Origin: Allomesorhizobium camelthorni
Lineage (GTDB): Bacteria; Pseudomonadota; Alphaproteobacteria; Rhizobiales; Rhizobiaceae
Direction of reading: 5' to 3'
Length of the DNA stretch: 38,097 nucleotides
Assembly: GCF_011045125.1 (NCBI RefSeq)
Contig: NZ_JAAKZF010000051.1
Location: 1 to 38,097 of the forward strand
Translations under genes and position numbers: made by a program
In this document: in pieces, positions 1-8,243 of the stretch
Numbering within the stretch: the first letter of the stretch is position 1
Layout: each line of letters starts with the position of its first letter
Notes under the pieces: generated by a model
The model's input: the letters and a program-made list of their open reading frames with translations, nothing else
What the model was told of the DNA's origin: nothing
Database searches by the model: none

Positions 1-3
1 GGC

Positions 4-47
4 GTACTGATATTCAGGTGATGCCGGCCTGACCTGAATCTCAGTAC
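4..47. repeat. Long imperfect palindrome (hairpin) at the soxR 3' end
   Basis: The arms GTACTGA (4-10) plus ATTCAGGT (12-19) pair with ACCTGAAT (32-39) plus TCAGTAC (41-47), giving 15 base pairs interrupted by one T/C mismatch around a 12-nt loop. The soxR stop codon (41-43, minus strand) lies inside the right arm, so the palindrome supplies the last codons of soxR. It could act as the soxR terminator, although no T-run follows, or be a dispersed palindromic element. Only one copy is visible here. Confidence 0.75.
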
Positions 48-490
48 ACCCTAGACGCGACAACAAGCCGCCTTGGGCCTGGGCCTTCCGCGGCCAGCCG
101 ATCTCCCGGATTGCGCAATTTGCAGCGGTCGATCGACAGGCAGCCGCAGCCGATGCAGTCGGTCAGCCCATCGCGCAGTTTCTGCAACTGGTGAATCCGG
201 CGGTCGAGATCGGCCGCCCATCTTTGCGACAGCTTATTCCAGTCGTCGCGGTTCGGCGTCCTGCCGCCGGGCAGCGAAGCAAGCGCGGCGCCGATCTCGG
301 CAAGAGAAATGCCGACCTCCTGCGCCACCTTGATGATCGCCACCCTGCGCAGGACATCGCCGCCGTAGCGGCGCTGGTTGCCGCCGGTGCGGTGGCTTTC
401 GATCAGCCCTTTCGCCTCGTAGAAGTGCAGGGCCGAAACCGCCACTCCGCTTCGGGTGGCGACCTGGCCTACCGTCAATTCCTTCGCCAT
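41..490 (-). CDS. soxR: SoxR, redox-sensitive MerR-family transcriptional activator
   Basis: This 149-residue protein is a MerR-family regulator that senses redox-cycling compounds through a [2Fe-2S] cluster. The N-terminal winged helix (about residues 5-75, beginning [20 protein letters not shown]) matches the family. The cluster-binding motif [12 protein letters not shown] (C-x2-C-x-C-x5-C), diagnostic for SoxR among MerR proteins, lies near residues 112-123. Length is normal. The last few residues (VASRVY) are encoded by the edge of a long palindrome and look like an altered tail. A SoxR box sits directly upstream, in the intergenic region to the right. The ATG at 488-490 is the only good start. 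Function is confidently assigned from the cysteine motif. The regulated target is not obvious. Confidence 0.93.
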   Translation of the reverse strand: MAKELTVGQVATRSGVAVSALHFYEAKGLIESHRTGGNQRRYGGDVLRRVAIIKVAQEVGISLAEIGAALASLPGGRTPNRDDWNKLSQRWAADLDRRIHQLQKLRDGLTDCIGCGCLSIDRCKLRNPGDRLAAEGPGPRRLVVASRVY

Positions 491-502
491 GCCGATTTCC
501 GC

Positions 503-533
503 TTGACCTCAACTTAAGTCGAGGTTGTAGCAA
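503..533 (+). promoter_or_regulatory. SoxR box within a 19-bp-spaced MerR-type promoter
   Basis: CCTCAACTTAAGTCGAGG at 507-524 is an 18-bp palindrome with one mismatched pair and is almost the known SoxR operator. It lies between a -35 element TTGACC (503-508) and a -10-like TAGCAA (528-533), separated by exactly 19 bp. This overlong spacing is the hallmark of promoters activated by MerR-family proteins. The better promoter reads rightward, away from soxR. No equally good elements are seen reading leftward. Confidence 0.85.
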
Positions 534-658
534 GCTATCCCTGACGATGCAAACCGAAGGGAACTACGATGCTTTTGAATGTAAGGGTTGCCGTTGGCGT
601 CCGCGCGTCCGGATGCGGAGCAGCCGCGTGGCGCATCGGCGTTCAATTCACGCTGTCT
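534..658 (+). other. Short stretch served by the SoxR promoter, no recognisable target gene
   Basis: The SoxR-type promoter reads into this segment. A good ribosome-binding site (GAAGGGA, 556-562) precedes ATG 569, and that frame stays open rightward. However, from 659 onward it runs antisense to trmL, and its translation (MLLNVRVAVGVRASG...) resembles nothing I know. The segment may be the remnant of a lost SoxR-regulated gene, a short peptide gene, or the leader of a transcript antisense to trmL. Confidence 0.4.
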
Positions 659-1117
659 TCAGCCGATCTGCCTGATCGCTTCGCCGGCGGCCATCGCGGC
701 GCTCAGCGCAACGTTGAGGCTGCGCCCGCCGCCCTTCATCGGTATCAGCAGGCGAGCGTCGGCGTTGTCGCGGACATGGTCCGGCACGCCGGCCGATTCG
801 CGCCCGAACAGAAGTATGTCGCCATCGGCGAAGCTGAACGCGGTGTAGGGCAGGGCGGCTTTTGTCGAAAACAGCAGCAGCCGGCGCGCCTCACTCCGCC
901 GCCATTCCTCGAAGCTCGCAAAGTCGACATGGCGGGTCAGGGCCGCCATTTCGAGATAATCCATGCCGGCGCGCCGGAGATTGCGGTCGGACAGGTCGAA
1001 ACCTGCCGGCTCGATGATGTCGACTGTGAGCCCGAGACAGGCGGCCATGCGCAGGATCGTGCCGGTATTTCCGGCGATGTCCGGTTGGTAGAGCACGATG
1101 CGAATACCGTCGGCCAA
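659..1117 (-). CDS. trmL: tRNA (cytidine/uridine-34 2'-O)-methyltransferase TrmL
   Basis: This 152-residue SPOUT-family enzyme methylates the 2'-OH of the wobble nucleotide of tRNA-Leu using S-adenosylmethionine. All three SPOUT motifs are visible: NTGTILRMAACLG (about residues 17-29), LLFGRESAGVP (about 101-111) and IPMKGGGRSLNVALSAAMA (about 124-142), the last forming the trefoil-knot SAM site. Length is typical for the family. Translation begins at TTG 1115-1117, preceded by GGGAGA at good spacing; no ATG lies upstream in frame. It is transcribed towards soxR, away from the ABC transporter and petABC block. Confidence is high from the motifs. Confidence 0.93.
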   Translation of the reverse strand: MADGIRIVLYQPDIAGNTGTILRMAACLGLTVDIIEPAGFDLSDRNLRRAGMDYLEMAALTRHVDFASFEEWRRSEARRLLLFSTKAALPYTAFSFADGDILLFGRESAGVPDHVRDNADARLLIPMKGGGRSLNVALSAAMAAGEAIRQIG

Positions 1118-1253
1118 TATCGTCTCCCGCTAATAAGTGGCCATACAGCAACACCACCGGCGGTTTTGCCGATATGGCCGTCTTCCGCATGGTCAAGGCG
1201 GCCGAATGAGTCTATAGAGCCGCCATTGTCAACTCGAACCGAAGGAGGCGGAC

Positions 1254-1337
1254 ATGGAATTCATGATGACCATAGATATCCACCGCCCCATCCGCGGGCT
1301 CAGCGCCCTGGCGGTTTCGGTTCGACGCTTTACCTGA
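1254..1337 (+). CDS. Possible 27-residue small protein or leader peptide
   Basis: ATG 1254 follows a strong ribosome-binding site (AAGGAGG within 1242-1248) and opens a 27-codon frame ending in TGA at 1335-1337. The product starts MEFMMTIDIHRPIRG and is basic at its C-terminus. There is no family match I recognise. The main support is the near-ideal Shine-Dalgarno in an otherwise non-coding stretch. It could be a small protein, a leader peptide for downstream DNA, or chance. Confidence 0.3.
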   Translation: MEFMMTIDIHRPIRGLSALAVSVRRFT

Positions 1338-1402
1338 CATTTCAAAGCCTCATCGTCTCGATTCCCGCCGGACCTTTTCATGGTTTCCGAAGGAATCTTG
1401 CT

Positions 1403-1729
1403 ATGTCTTCCACTATCGACAAGGGCCAAAAGGCCCCCTCCGCACTTGAGCGCCGCCAGGGCCTGCGGGTCGTGGACGGTGCATCAGACCTGAGCCGGCA
1501 AAGGCTCGAGGCGTGGGAACTCGCTATCGGCGTTCGAAGTCCGGTGGCGCATCCGCCAGGCCGGGCTGCTCGCTCGCATCGGGGCAATCTTCCCGATATC
1601 GACATGTCGTTTGCGGTTCCGTTTCCGACCAAGCCATCGCGCGTCAGCATGGTCGCGGGATGGATACGGAACGTGTTCCGCGACCCGGCCAAGGAAGAGC
1701 GCCGTCACCCGCTTGTCAGGAGTCTCTGA
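1403..1729 (+). CDS. Possible 108-residue hypothetical protein
   Basis: ATG 1403 has GAAGGA (1389-1394) at an 8-nt spacing. The frame runs 108 codons, and the wobble bases appear moderately enriched for G/C. The protein is basic, has no signal peptide or membrane segment, and matches no family I recognise. The surrounding region (1118-1873) contains no better coding candidate. It may be a degraded or frame-shifted gene; the assignment is weak. Confidence 0.3.
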   Translation: MSSTIDKGQKAPSALERRQGLRVVDGASDLSRQRLEAWELAIGVRSPVAHPPGRAARSHRGNLPDIDMSFAVPFPTKPSRVSMVAGWIRNVFRDPAKEERRHPLVRSL

Positions 1730-1749
1730 CAGCCGGGTCGGCGAAGCGG

Positions 1750-1773
1750 CCTCGACATCTTAAGATGTCGGGG
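1750..1773. promoter_or_regulatory. 24-bp palindrome, probable operator for the ABC transporter genes
   Basis: CGACATCTTAAGATGTCG at 1753-1770 is a perfect 18-bp palindrome. Including the flanks it extends to 24 bp with one mismatched pair. It lies about 100 bp upstream of the first ABC transporter start, where a repressor would act. The cognate regulator is not identifiable from the window. No T-run follows, so a terminator is less likely. Confidence 0.5.
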
Positions 1774-1873
1774 TCGAATCTCCGCTGGAATCAGGCCGGC
1801 CAGTGTCCATCTTAGCTTCACGCCTGCACGGTTGGTGCGCAGCGGCATGAAGCGTCTTGAAAGACCGAGAAAA

Positions 1874-3745
1874 ATGTTCCGCTGGTTTGAACATAAGCTC
1901 AATCCGTTTCCCCTTGAAGAACCGGTTGAGCCGCCGAATACGCTGGTCGCCTTCTGCCTGCACTATACGCGCGGCGCCTGGCCCTACATCATCGCCGCCG
2001 CGATCCTGATGTCGGCGATCGCGATCACCGAAGTCTGGATGTTCGCCTTCCTCGGAAACATCGTCGACTGGCTGTCGGTGCAGAATCGCGAGACTTTCCT
2101 GGAGACCGAGGGCTGGAAGCTCGCCGGCATGGCCTTCATCGTGCTGATCGCGTTACCGGGGACGGTGCTGTTGCATTCGCTGATTTCGCAGCAGACATTG
2201 ATGGGCAACTACCCGATGCGCATCCGCTGGCAGGTGCACCGTTACCTGCTCAAGCAGTCGATGACGTTCTATCAGGATGAGTTCGCCGGCCGCATCGCCA
2301 CGAAGCTGATGCAGACTGCGCTCGCCGTGCGCGAATGCATCATCAAGCTTATCGATGTCCTCAACTACGTTGTCGTCTATTTCCTCGGCATGCTGTTCAT
2401 CGTCGGCTCGTCCGACTGGAGGCTGGCCGCGCCGCTCGCCGTCTGGCTTGTGTGCTACGTCGGGCTGCTGCGCTACTTCGTTCCGTATCTCGGCGCGGTT
2501 TCCCAGGAGCAAGCCGATGCCCGCTCAGTCATGACCGGCCGGGTGGTCGACAGCTACACCAACATTCAGACCGTGAAGCTGTTTTCCCATGCCAGGCGCG
2601 AGGCTTCCTTCGCACGGGAGGGCATGGCGACCTTCATGGACACGGTCTACCGCTCGATGCGGCTGGTGACGCAACTCTACGGGGCGCTCTACGTCATCAA
2701 TGCGCTGCTGCTGTTCTCCGTCGGGGCGCTGTCGATCTGGCTGTGGCTCCACGAGGCGGTTACGATCGGAGCGGTCGCCGTCGCGATCGGCCTTGTCCTG
2801 CGGCTCTGGGGCATGTCGCAATGGATCATGTGGGAAATGTCCGGCCTGTTCGAGAATATCGGCACGGTGCAGGACGGCATCGGCTCGATCTCGCTGCCAC
2901 GCCTTGTCGAAGACAGGCCGGGGGCGAAGGACATCGAAGTCACCAATGGCGAGATCGAATTCGAGAAAGTCCGGTTCCACTACGGCAAGCGCAAGGGCGT
3001 TATCGAAGACCTGTCGCTCAAGGTTCGTCCCGGCGAGAAGGTCGGCATTGTGGGGCGATCGGGCGCCGGCAAGTCGACGCTGGTGAATTTGCTCCTGCGC
3101 TTCTACGATCTGGAGAATGGGTGCATCCTGATCGACGGTCACGATATTGCGACCGTCACCCAGGACAGCCTGCGCGCCAATATCGGGGTGGTGACGCAGG
3201 ATACCTCGCTGCTCCACCGTTCCGTGCGCGACAACATTCTCTACGGCCGGCCCGATGCCACCGAGGAGATGATGGTGGAAGCCGCCCGGCGCGCCGAGGC
3301 GTTGGACTTCATCAAGAGCCTTTCCGATCCGAAGGGGCGCAAGGGGTTCGACGCGCATGTCGGCGAGCGCGGCGTCAAGCTGTCGGGCGGCCAGCGGCAG
3401 CGCGTCGCGATTGCCCGCGTGATGCTCAAGGACGCGCCGATCCTGATACTCGACGAGGCGACATCGGCGCTCGACTCTGAGGTCGAGGCAGCGATCCAGG
3501 AGAACCTCTATCGGCTGATGGAGGGGAAGACGGTGATCGCGATCGCGCACCGACTCTCGACCATCGCCGCGATGGACCGGCTCGTCGTCATGGACGAGGG
3601 ACATATTGTCGAGGACGGCACGCATGAGGAATTGCTCGCCCGCGGCGGCCTCTACCGGCAATTGTGGCAGAGGCAGTCCGGCGGGTTCCTTCTGGACGGC
3701 GATCAGGCGGAGCCGACTGTCCTCAAAGGGCAGGCCGCGGAGTGA
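1874..3745 (+). CDS. MsbA-like ABC half transporter (permease fused to ATPase), first of a pair
   Basis: This 623-residue inner-membrane protein joins an N-terminal six-helix exporter domain (about residues 30-340) to a C-terminal ATPase. Walker A (GRSGAGKS, about 394-401), the signature LSGGQRQR (about 502-509), Walker B with catalytic Glu (LILDEATSALDSE, about 521-533) and the H-loop (AHRLST, about 557) are all intact. The organisation matches lipid or drug exporters such as MsbA. ATG 1874 (MFRWFEH) is preferred; ATG 1847 and TTG 1832 are alternatives upstream in frame. A closely related gene follows 105 bp later on the same strand, so the two probably form a heterodimer. Substrate is unknown. 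Confidence 0.9.
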   Translation: MFRWFEHKLNPFPLEEPVEPPNTLVAFCLHYTRGAWPYIIAAAILMSAIAITEVWMFAFLGNIVDWLSVQNRETFLETEGWKLAGMAFIVLIALPGTVLLHSLISQQTLMGNYPMRIRWQVHRYLLKQSMTFYQDEFAGRIATKLMQTALAVRECIIKLIDVLNYVVVYFLGMLFIVGSSDWRLAAPLAVWLVCYVGLLRYFVPYLGAVSQEQADARSVMTGRVVDSYTNIQTVKLFSHARREASFAREGMATFMDTVYRSMRLVTQLYGALYVINALLLFSVGALSIWLWLHEAVTIGAVAVAIGLVLRLWGMSQWIMWEMSGLFENIGTVQDGIGSISLPRLVEDRPGAKDIEVTNGEIEFEKVRFHYGKRKGVIEDLSLKVRPGEKVGIVGRSGAGKSTLVNLLLRFYDLENGCILIDGHDIATVTQDSLRANIGVVTQDTSLLHRSVRDNILYGRPDATEEMMVEAARRAEALDFIKSLSDPKGRKGFDAHVGERGVKLSGGQRQRVAIARVMLKDAPILILDEATSALDSEVEAAIQENLYRLMEGKTVIAIAHRLSTIAAMDRLVVMDEGHIVEDGTHEELLARGGLYRQLWQRQSGGFLLDGDQAEPTVLKGQAAE

Positions 3746-3850
3746 AGCCGGGCGAACACTGGCCATGCGCTTCTTCGCGGGATTTTCCCGGCGGCCTTCC
3801 TATATTGGTTCAGCCGGGCGGCGGGCCGGCATGGCGAATGGCGAGAATGA

Positions 3851-5719
3851 ATGGCTGACGAGGGATTTCGCAACAGGCTGTGGCAACGCTTCGAGGGAGC
3901 GGTGGATCCTTTCCAGGACACCGACCGGGAAGTGCTGCCGGCGAGCGCGTGGCGGTTCATCCTTTATTTCGCCCGGCAGGCGACGGGGCCGTTCGCCCTC
4001 CTGCTGATCGTCGGCGGCGCCGCGGGCGCGGTCGACGCGGCACTCTACTGGTCGGTCGGCTGGCTGATCGACCTGCTCGACAATTCCAATCCACAGACGC
4101 TGTTTGCGGATCATTGGCCCGAACTCGCAGCCCTGCTAGCGCTTTTGCTGGTGGTTCGAACGGTGGTGATGATCGCTTCGGCGGTCGTCGAGCAGCAGAT
4201 CGTGGTGCCGGGCTTTTATTCGATGGTGCGCTGGCAGGCTTTTCGCCGCGTCATCGAGCAGCCCTACGATTTCTACCAGAACGATTTTGCGGGGCGCATC
4301 GCCACCAAGATCATGCAGGGTGGCGAGGCGGTCGGCGACTTCATCGTCAACATCCTGCAGACGATGTGGTCGTTCCTGACTTTCGTTGTCCTGGCGATCA
4401 CAATATTGGTTTCGGTCGACCCGATGATGGGCCTGGTCGTCGCCCTGTGGTTCGCCGGATACGCCTCGATTGTCTATTTCCTGCTGCCCGAAATGCGCAG
4501 CGCCGGCCGCGCCACGGCGGACGAACGCTCGATCTTCAACGGCCGTCTGGTCGACGCCTTCACCAACATCATGGCCGTCAAGCTCTTCGACAGCGGGCGG
4601 CGCGAGCACGCTTATGTGCGCGACGGGCTGGAGCGCTTCCTGCGCGCGGTGATGCGGCTGACACGCGCCGTCACAACGGTCCGCGCCTCCGTCGCCATCA
4701 TCAACGGCGCGATGATGAGCGCGATTGCGGCGATCTGCATCTACAAGTTCACTGCAGGCGGAATTTCGACCGGCGCCATCGCCGCGGCGCTGGGCCTGGT
4801 CTTCAGGCTCAACCAGATGTCGGGCTGGATGATGTTCAACATAAACGGCCTGATCCGCAATTACGCCACCGTGCAGGATGCGACGCGGACGATCTCGGTA
4901 AGGCCGGCCATCCGCGACGCGCCCGATGCGAAGGTGATGCCGCGCGCCAAGGGCGACATCAGGTTCGAGAACGTCTCCTTCCACTACGGCAAGGGCGGCG
5001 GCATCATCGAAAACCTCAACCTTCATATCCGGCCGGGCGAGCGCGTGGCGCTGGTCGGCCCGTCGGGCGCCGGCAAGACCACCATCGTCAATCTGGCGCT
5101 GCGGTTGTTCGACGTGGAGGCGGGGCGCATCCTGATCGACGGCCAGGATGTTCGTTCGGTGACGCAGGGATCGCTGCGCGAGCAGTTCGGCGTCGTCAGC
5201 CAGGACGCAATGCTGATGCACCGCTCGATCCGCGACAATATCGGCTACGGCCGGGCGGGAGCCGGACAGGCCGATGTCGAGGATGCGGCGCGGCGCTCCG
5301 AAGCGCACGAATTTATCCGGGGCATTTCCGATCCGAAGGGCCGCCGGGGCTACGACGCGCATGTCGGCGAACGTGGCGTCAAGCTTTCAGGCGGCCAGCG
5401 CCAGCGCGTCGCCATTGCGCGCATGATGCTCAAGGACGCGCCGATCCTGATCCTCGACGAGGCGACCTCGGCGCTCGATTCGGAAATCGAGGCAGCGATC
5501 CAGGACAATCTCTACCGGCTGATGGAAGGCAAGACCGTCATCGCCATCGCACACCGCCTGTCGACGATCGCGGCGCTCGACCGGCTGATCGTGCTCGACA
5601 AGGGACGGATCGTCGAGGAGGGGACGCATGATGCGCTGATCGCGCGCGGCGGCCTTTACGCGCAGCTCTGGAAGCGGCAATCCGGCGGCTTCCTGGCCAA
5701 TCAGTTGGCGGCGGAATAG
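3851..5719 (+). CDS. MsbA-like ABC half transporter, second of a pair
   Basis: This 622-residue paralogue of the preceding gene has the same permease-ATPase order. Walker A (GPSGAGKT, about residues 403-410), the signature LSGGQRQR, Walker B LILDEATSALDSE and the H-loop AHRLST are intact. The C-terminal third is almost residue-for-residue the same as in the first gene, for example both carry HVGERGVKLSGGQRQRVAIA, whereas the permease halves differ more. Both ATP sites of a heterodimer would therefore be catalytically competent, unlike exporters with one degenerate site. It could instead function as two homodimers. The substrate cannot be inferred. A small gene follows 12 bp downstream. Confidence 0.9.
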   Translation: MADEGFRNRLWQRFEGAVDPFQDTDREVLPASAWRFILYFARQATGPFALLLIVGGAAGAVDAALYWSVGWLIDLLDNSNPQTLFADHWPELAALLALLLVVRTVVMIASAVVEQQIVVPGFYSMVRWQAFRRVIEQPYDFYQNDFAGRIATKIMQGGEAVGDFIVNILQTMWSFLTFVVLAITILVSVDPMMGLVVALWFAGYASIVYFLLPEMRSAGRATADERSIFNGRLVDAFTNIMAVKLFDSGRREHAYVRDGLERFLRAVMRLTRAVTTVRASVAIINGAMMSAIAAICIYKFTAGGISTGAIAAALGLVFRLNQMSGWMMFNINGLIRNYATVQDATRTISVRPAIRDAPDAKVMPRAKGDIRFENVSFHYGKGGGIIENLNLHIRPGERVALVGPSGAGKTTIVNLALRLFDVEAGRILIDGQDVRSVTQGSLREQFGVVSQDAMLMHRSIRDNIGYGRAGAGQADVEDAARRSEAHEFIRGISDPKGRRGYDAHVGERGVKLSGGQRQRVAIARMMLKDAPILILDEATSALDSEIEAAIQDNLYRLMEGKTVIAIAHRLSTIAALDRLIVLDKGRIVEEGTHDALIARGGLYAQLWKRQSGGFLANQLAAE

Positions 5720-5731
5720 GTTTGCCGCGAT

Positions 5732-6046
5732 ATGTCTGCCCGGCTGCCTGAAAATTTCGCTTCTTCCCTCGCTGCAGAGACCAGCCTCAGTGCGGTCGAC
5801 CAGGAGATATTGGCCGAAAAGGCGACCTCCCTCGGCAATGCCGGCCGCAAGGTCGAGACGTGCCTGGAAAAGCTCCGTTCGCACCGGGGAGACAGCGAAA
5901 CGCGTATGGCGCTGGTCATGAGCACAGCCGATGCCGTCTATGCGTATTTCGTGCAGCGCGAGCTCTGCGGATTCCGCCGCCACGACGACATCATCCGCGA
6001 CTACGCAATACCGCGGGAAGTGCTGGTCAGGCTGGGCGCGAGGTAG
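5732..6046 (+). CDS. Small conserved hypothetical protein (DUF6665-like)
   Basis: This 104-residue soluble protein begins 12 bp after the second ABC transporter gene and is probably co-transcribed with it. It is predicted to be mostly helical, with no signal peptide. The pattern of a conserved N-terminal [15 protein letters not shown] helix and a C-terminal [16 protein letters not shown] stretch recalls the DUF6665 family of alphaproteobacteria, although that recognition is from memory. Function is unknown. No terminator is seen between it and the petA promoter region (6047-6323), which holds no other gene. Confidence 0.7.
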   Translation: MSARLPENFASSLAAETSLSAVDQEILAEKATSLGNAGRKVETCLEKLRSHRGDSETRMALVMSTADAVYAYFVQRELCGFRRHDDIIRDYAIPREVLVRLGAR

Positions 6047-6323
6047 GCCGGAGCGGCAGCGCCGCTGTTCAGCACAGATACGGCCGGTCCGCACATGCCT
6101 TGCCAGCGCCGAAATAGGCTTGAACCGGGCCCCGTATCGCGGCCCCGCGACAATCTGCCGTCACCCCCTTGCACCGTCTGGACATAAGCGGGCTTCACGC
6201 ATAAACCGATGCCGAATGCCGGATGGGTCGACCAGCCCGTCGCCCATGCGCAGACGGTGCCAGACCGACGGAGCAAGATCTGGCTCCAGCCGGCATAAAG
6301 TAAGGCGAAAGGATCATAGTCCC

Positions 6324-6893
6324 GTGAGCGCAACCGACACGACCGCGACCGAGCCGACCCGCCGGGATTTCCTCTACGTGGCCACCGGCATGGCCGGAGT
6401 GGTCGGCGTGGGCGCCGTTACCTGGCCCTTCATCGACCAGATGCGCCCGGACGCTTCGACGCTGGCGCTCGCAACGATCGAGGTTGACGTGTCGTCGCTC
6501 CAGCCCGGCATGTCGCTGACGGCCAAGTGGCGGGGCCGACCGGTCTTCATCCGCAACCGCACGCCGGAAGAGATCGAGGCGGCGAAGGCGGTTTCGCTGG
6601 ACGAACTCAAGGATCCGGTTGCGCGCAACGCCAATATCGCCGGCGATGCGCCGGCCACCGACCTCGACCGCTCCGCGGGCGAAGGCAAGGAAAACTGGAT
6701 TGTCATGGTCGGCGTGTGCACCCATCTCGGCTGCGTTCCGCTCGGCCAGCAGGGTGATTTCGGCGGCTGGTTCTGCCCTTGCCACGGGTCGCATTACGAT
6801 ACGGCCGGCCGCGTCCGCAAAGGTCCGGCGCCGGAAAACCTGGCCATTCCGACATTCCAGTTCGTTTCCGACACCACGATCCGGATCGGCTGA
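6324..6893 (+). CDS. petA: Ubiquinol-cytochrome c reductase Rieske iron-sulfur subunit
   Basis: This 189-residue protein is the Rieske subunit of the cytochrome bc1 complex, which moves electrons from ubiquinol to cytochrome c1. The N-terminus has a twin-arginine motif (TRRDFL, Arg13-Arg14) and one hydrophobic anchor (about residues 17-35), consistent with Tat export and retention as a membrane anchor. The cluster ligands are Cys132 and His134 (CTHLGC, 132-137) and Cys151 and His154 (CPCHGS, 151-156), with the structural disulfide cysteines 137 and 153. The GTG at 6324 has AAAGG upstream and gives the standard length. It is the first gene of petABC, 18 bp before petB. Confidence 0.96.
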   Translation: MSATDTTATEPTRRDFLYVATGMAGVVGVGAVTWPFIDQMRPDASTLALATIEVDVSSLQPGMSLTAKWRGRPVFIRNRTPEEIEAAKAVSLDELKDPVARNANIAGDAPATDLDRSAGEGKENWIVMVGVCTHLGCVPLGQQGDFGGWFCPCHGSHYDTAGRVRKGPAPENLAIPTFQFVSDTTIRIG

Positions 6894-6911
6894 GGTTTCT
6901 GGGGGATAATC

Positions 6912-8216
6912 ATGAGCGGTGGACACTCGACTTACACGCCGAAAACGGGCCTTGGCCGCTGGGTCGATGCACGCATGCCTTTGCCGCGCCTGGTGTACGA
7001 TTCGTTCGTCTCCTACCCGGTGCCGCGCAACCTGAACTACGCCTACACGTTCGGCGGCATTCTGGCGATCATGCTGGTAGCGCAGATACTCACGGGCGTT
7101 GTGCTGGCCATGCACTACACTGCGGAAACCACGCTCGCCTTCGCATCGGTCGAAAAGATCATGCGCGACGTGAATTCGGGTTGGCTTCTGCGCTACCTGC
7201 ACTCAAACGGCGCGTCGTTCTTCTTCATCGCGGTCTACATCCACATTTTCCGCGGGCTCTACTACGGCTCGTACAAGGCGCCGCGCGAGCTGCTCTGGAT
7301 TCTCGGCTGCATCATCTATCTGCTGATGATGGCTACGGGCTTCATGGGCTATGTGCTGCCCTGGGGCCAGATGAGCTTCTGGGGCGCGACCGTCATCACG
7401 GGCTTCTTCACGGCGATCCCGCTGGTCGGCGACTGGATCCAGCAATTGCTGCTGGGCGGCTTTGCGGTCGACAATCCGACGCTCAACCGTTTCTTTTCGC
7501 TTCATTATCTGCTGCCGTTCATGATCGCCGGCGTCGTCGTCCTCCACGTTTGGGCGCTGCACGTTACCGGGCAGACCAACCCGACCGGCATCGAGGTCAA
7601 GTCCAAGACCGACACGCTGCCCTTCACGCCTTATGCGACCCTGAAGGACGCGTTCGGCATGCTGGTCTTCCTGCTCGTGTTCGCGTACTTCCTCTTCTAC
7701 ATCCCCAATTATCTGGGCCATCCCGACAATTACATCATCGCCGATCCGCTGAAGACGCCGGCGCACATCGTGCCCGAATGGTATTACCTGCCATTCTACG
7801 CGATCCTGCGCGCCATCACCTTCAGTATCGGTCCGATCGATTCCAAGCTCGGCGGTGTGCTTGCAATGTTCGGCGCCATCGCGGTGCTGTTCTTCGTGCC
7901 GTGGCTCGATACGTCGAAGGTGCGCTCGGCCGTCTACCGCCCCTGGTACAAGCTGTTCTTCTGGCTCTTCGTAGCGAACGCGCTGTTCCTGGGTTGGCTC
8001 GGCTCGCGTCCGGCGGAAGGCGCCTATGTGGTGATGTCGCAGGTTTCGACGCTTTATTATTTCGGCTTCTTCTTCGTCATCATGCCGGTTCTCGGTTTTA
8101 TCGAGACGCCGCGGCGCCTGCCGAACTCGATCACCGAAGCGGTGCTTAAGAAGAACAAGATGGGTGGCGCCGCGCATCTGGCGCACGCGCCCGCGTCGCC
8201 GGAAATCAAAGGCTAG
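6912..8216 (+). CDS. petB: Cytochrome b subunit of the bc1 complex
   Basis: This 434-residue polytopic membrane protein carries the two b hemes and the Qo and Qi sites. The heme ligands fall at His97, His111, His198 and His212, matching the numbering of the Rhodobacter capsulatus protein. The Qo-site PEWY motif is at 288-291. Eight membrane segments are visible. It is encoded separately from cytochrome c1, whereas Bradyrhizobium fuses the two as fbcH. The start at ATG 6912 is preceded by GGGGGATAA. The petC ribosome-binding region begins immediately after the stop. A 677-codon open frame on the opposite strand across petBC is a shadow. Confidence 0.97.
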   Translation: MSGGHSTYTPKTGLGRWVDARMPLPRLVYDSFVSYPVPRNLNYAYTFGGILAIMLVAQILTGVVLAMHYTAETTLAFASVEKIMRDVNSGWLLRYLHSNGASFFFIAVYIHIFRGLYYGSYKAPRELLWILGCIIYLLMMATGFMGYVLPWGQMSFWGATVITGFFTAIPLVGDWIQQLLLGGFAVDNPTLNRFFSLHYLLPFMIAGVVVLHVWALHVTGQTNPTGIEVKSKTDTLPFTPYATLKDAFGMLVFLLVFAYFLFYIPNYLGHPDNYIIADPLKTPAHIVPEWYYLPFYAILRAITFSIGPIDSKLGGVLAMFGAIAVLFFVPWLDTSKVRSAVYRPWYKLFFWLFVANALFLGWLGSRPAEGAYVVMSQVSTLYYFGFFFVIMPVLGFIETPRRLPNSITEAVLKKNKMGGAAHLAHAPASPEIKG

Positions 8217-8243
8217 TTGAGAATCTTGAGAGGGACTTTTGGA

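Noticed and set aside
1139-1179. GGCCATA/TATGGCC inverted repeat near the trmL start
   Set aside because: The arms are only 7 bp with a 27-bp spacer, which is expected by chance in a window of this size.
569-1729. 386-codon plus-strand ORF through trmL
   Set aside because: It is antisense to a well-supported trmL and its translation matches no family; only its first codons and its last 108 codons are kept as weak candidates.
2525-3766. 413-codon minus-strand ORF across the first ABC transporter
   Set aside because: Shadow frame of a gene with all ABC motifs intact; no ribosome-binding site or family similarity.
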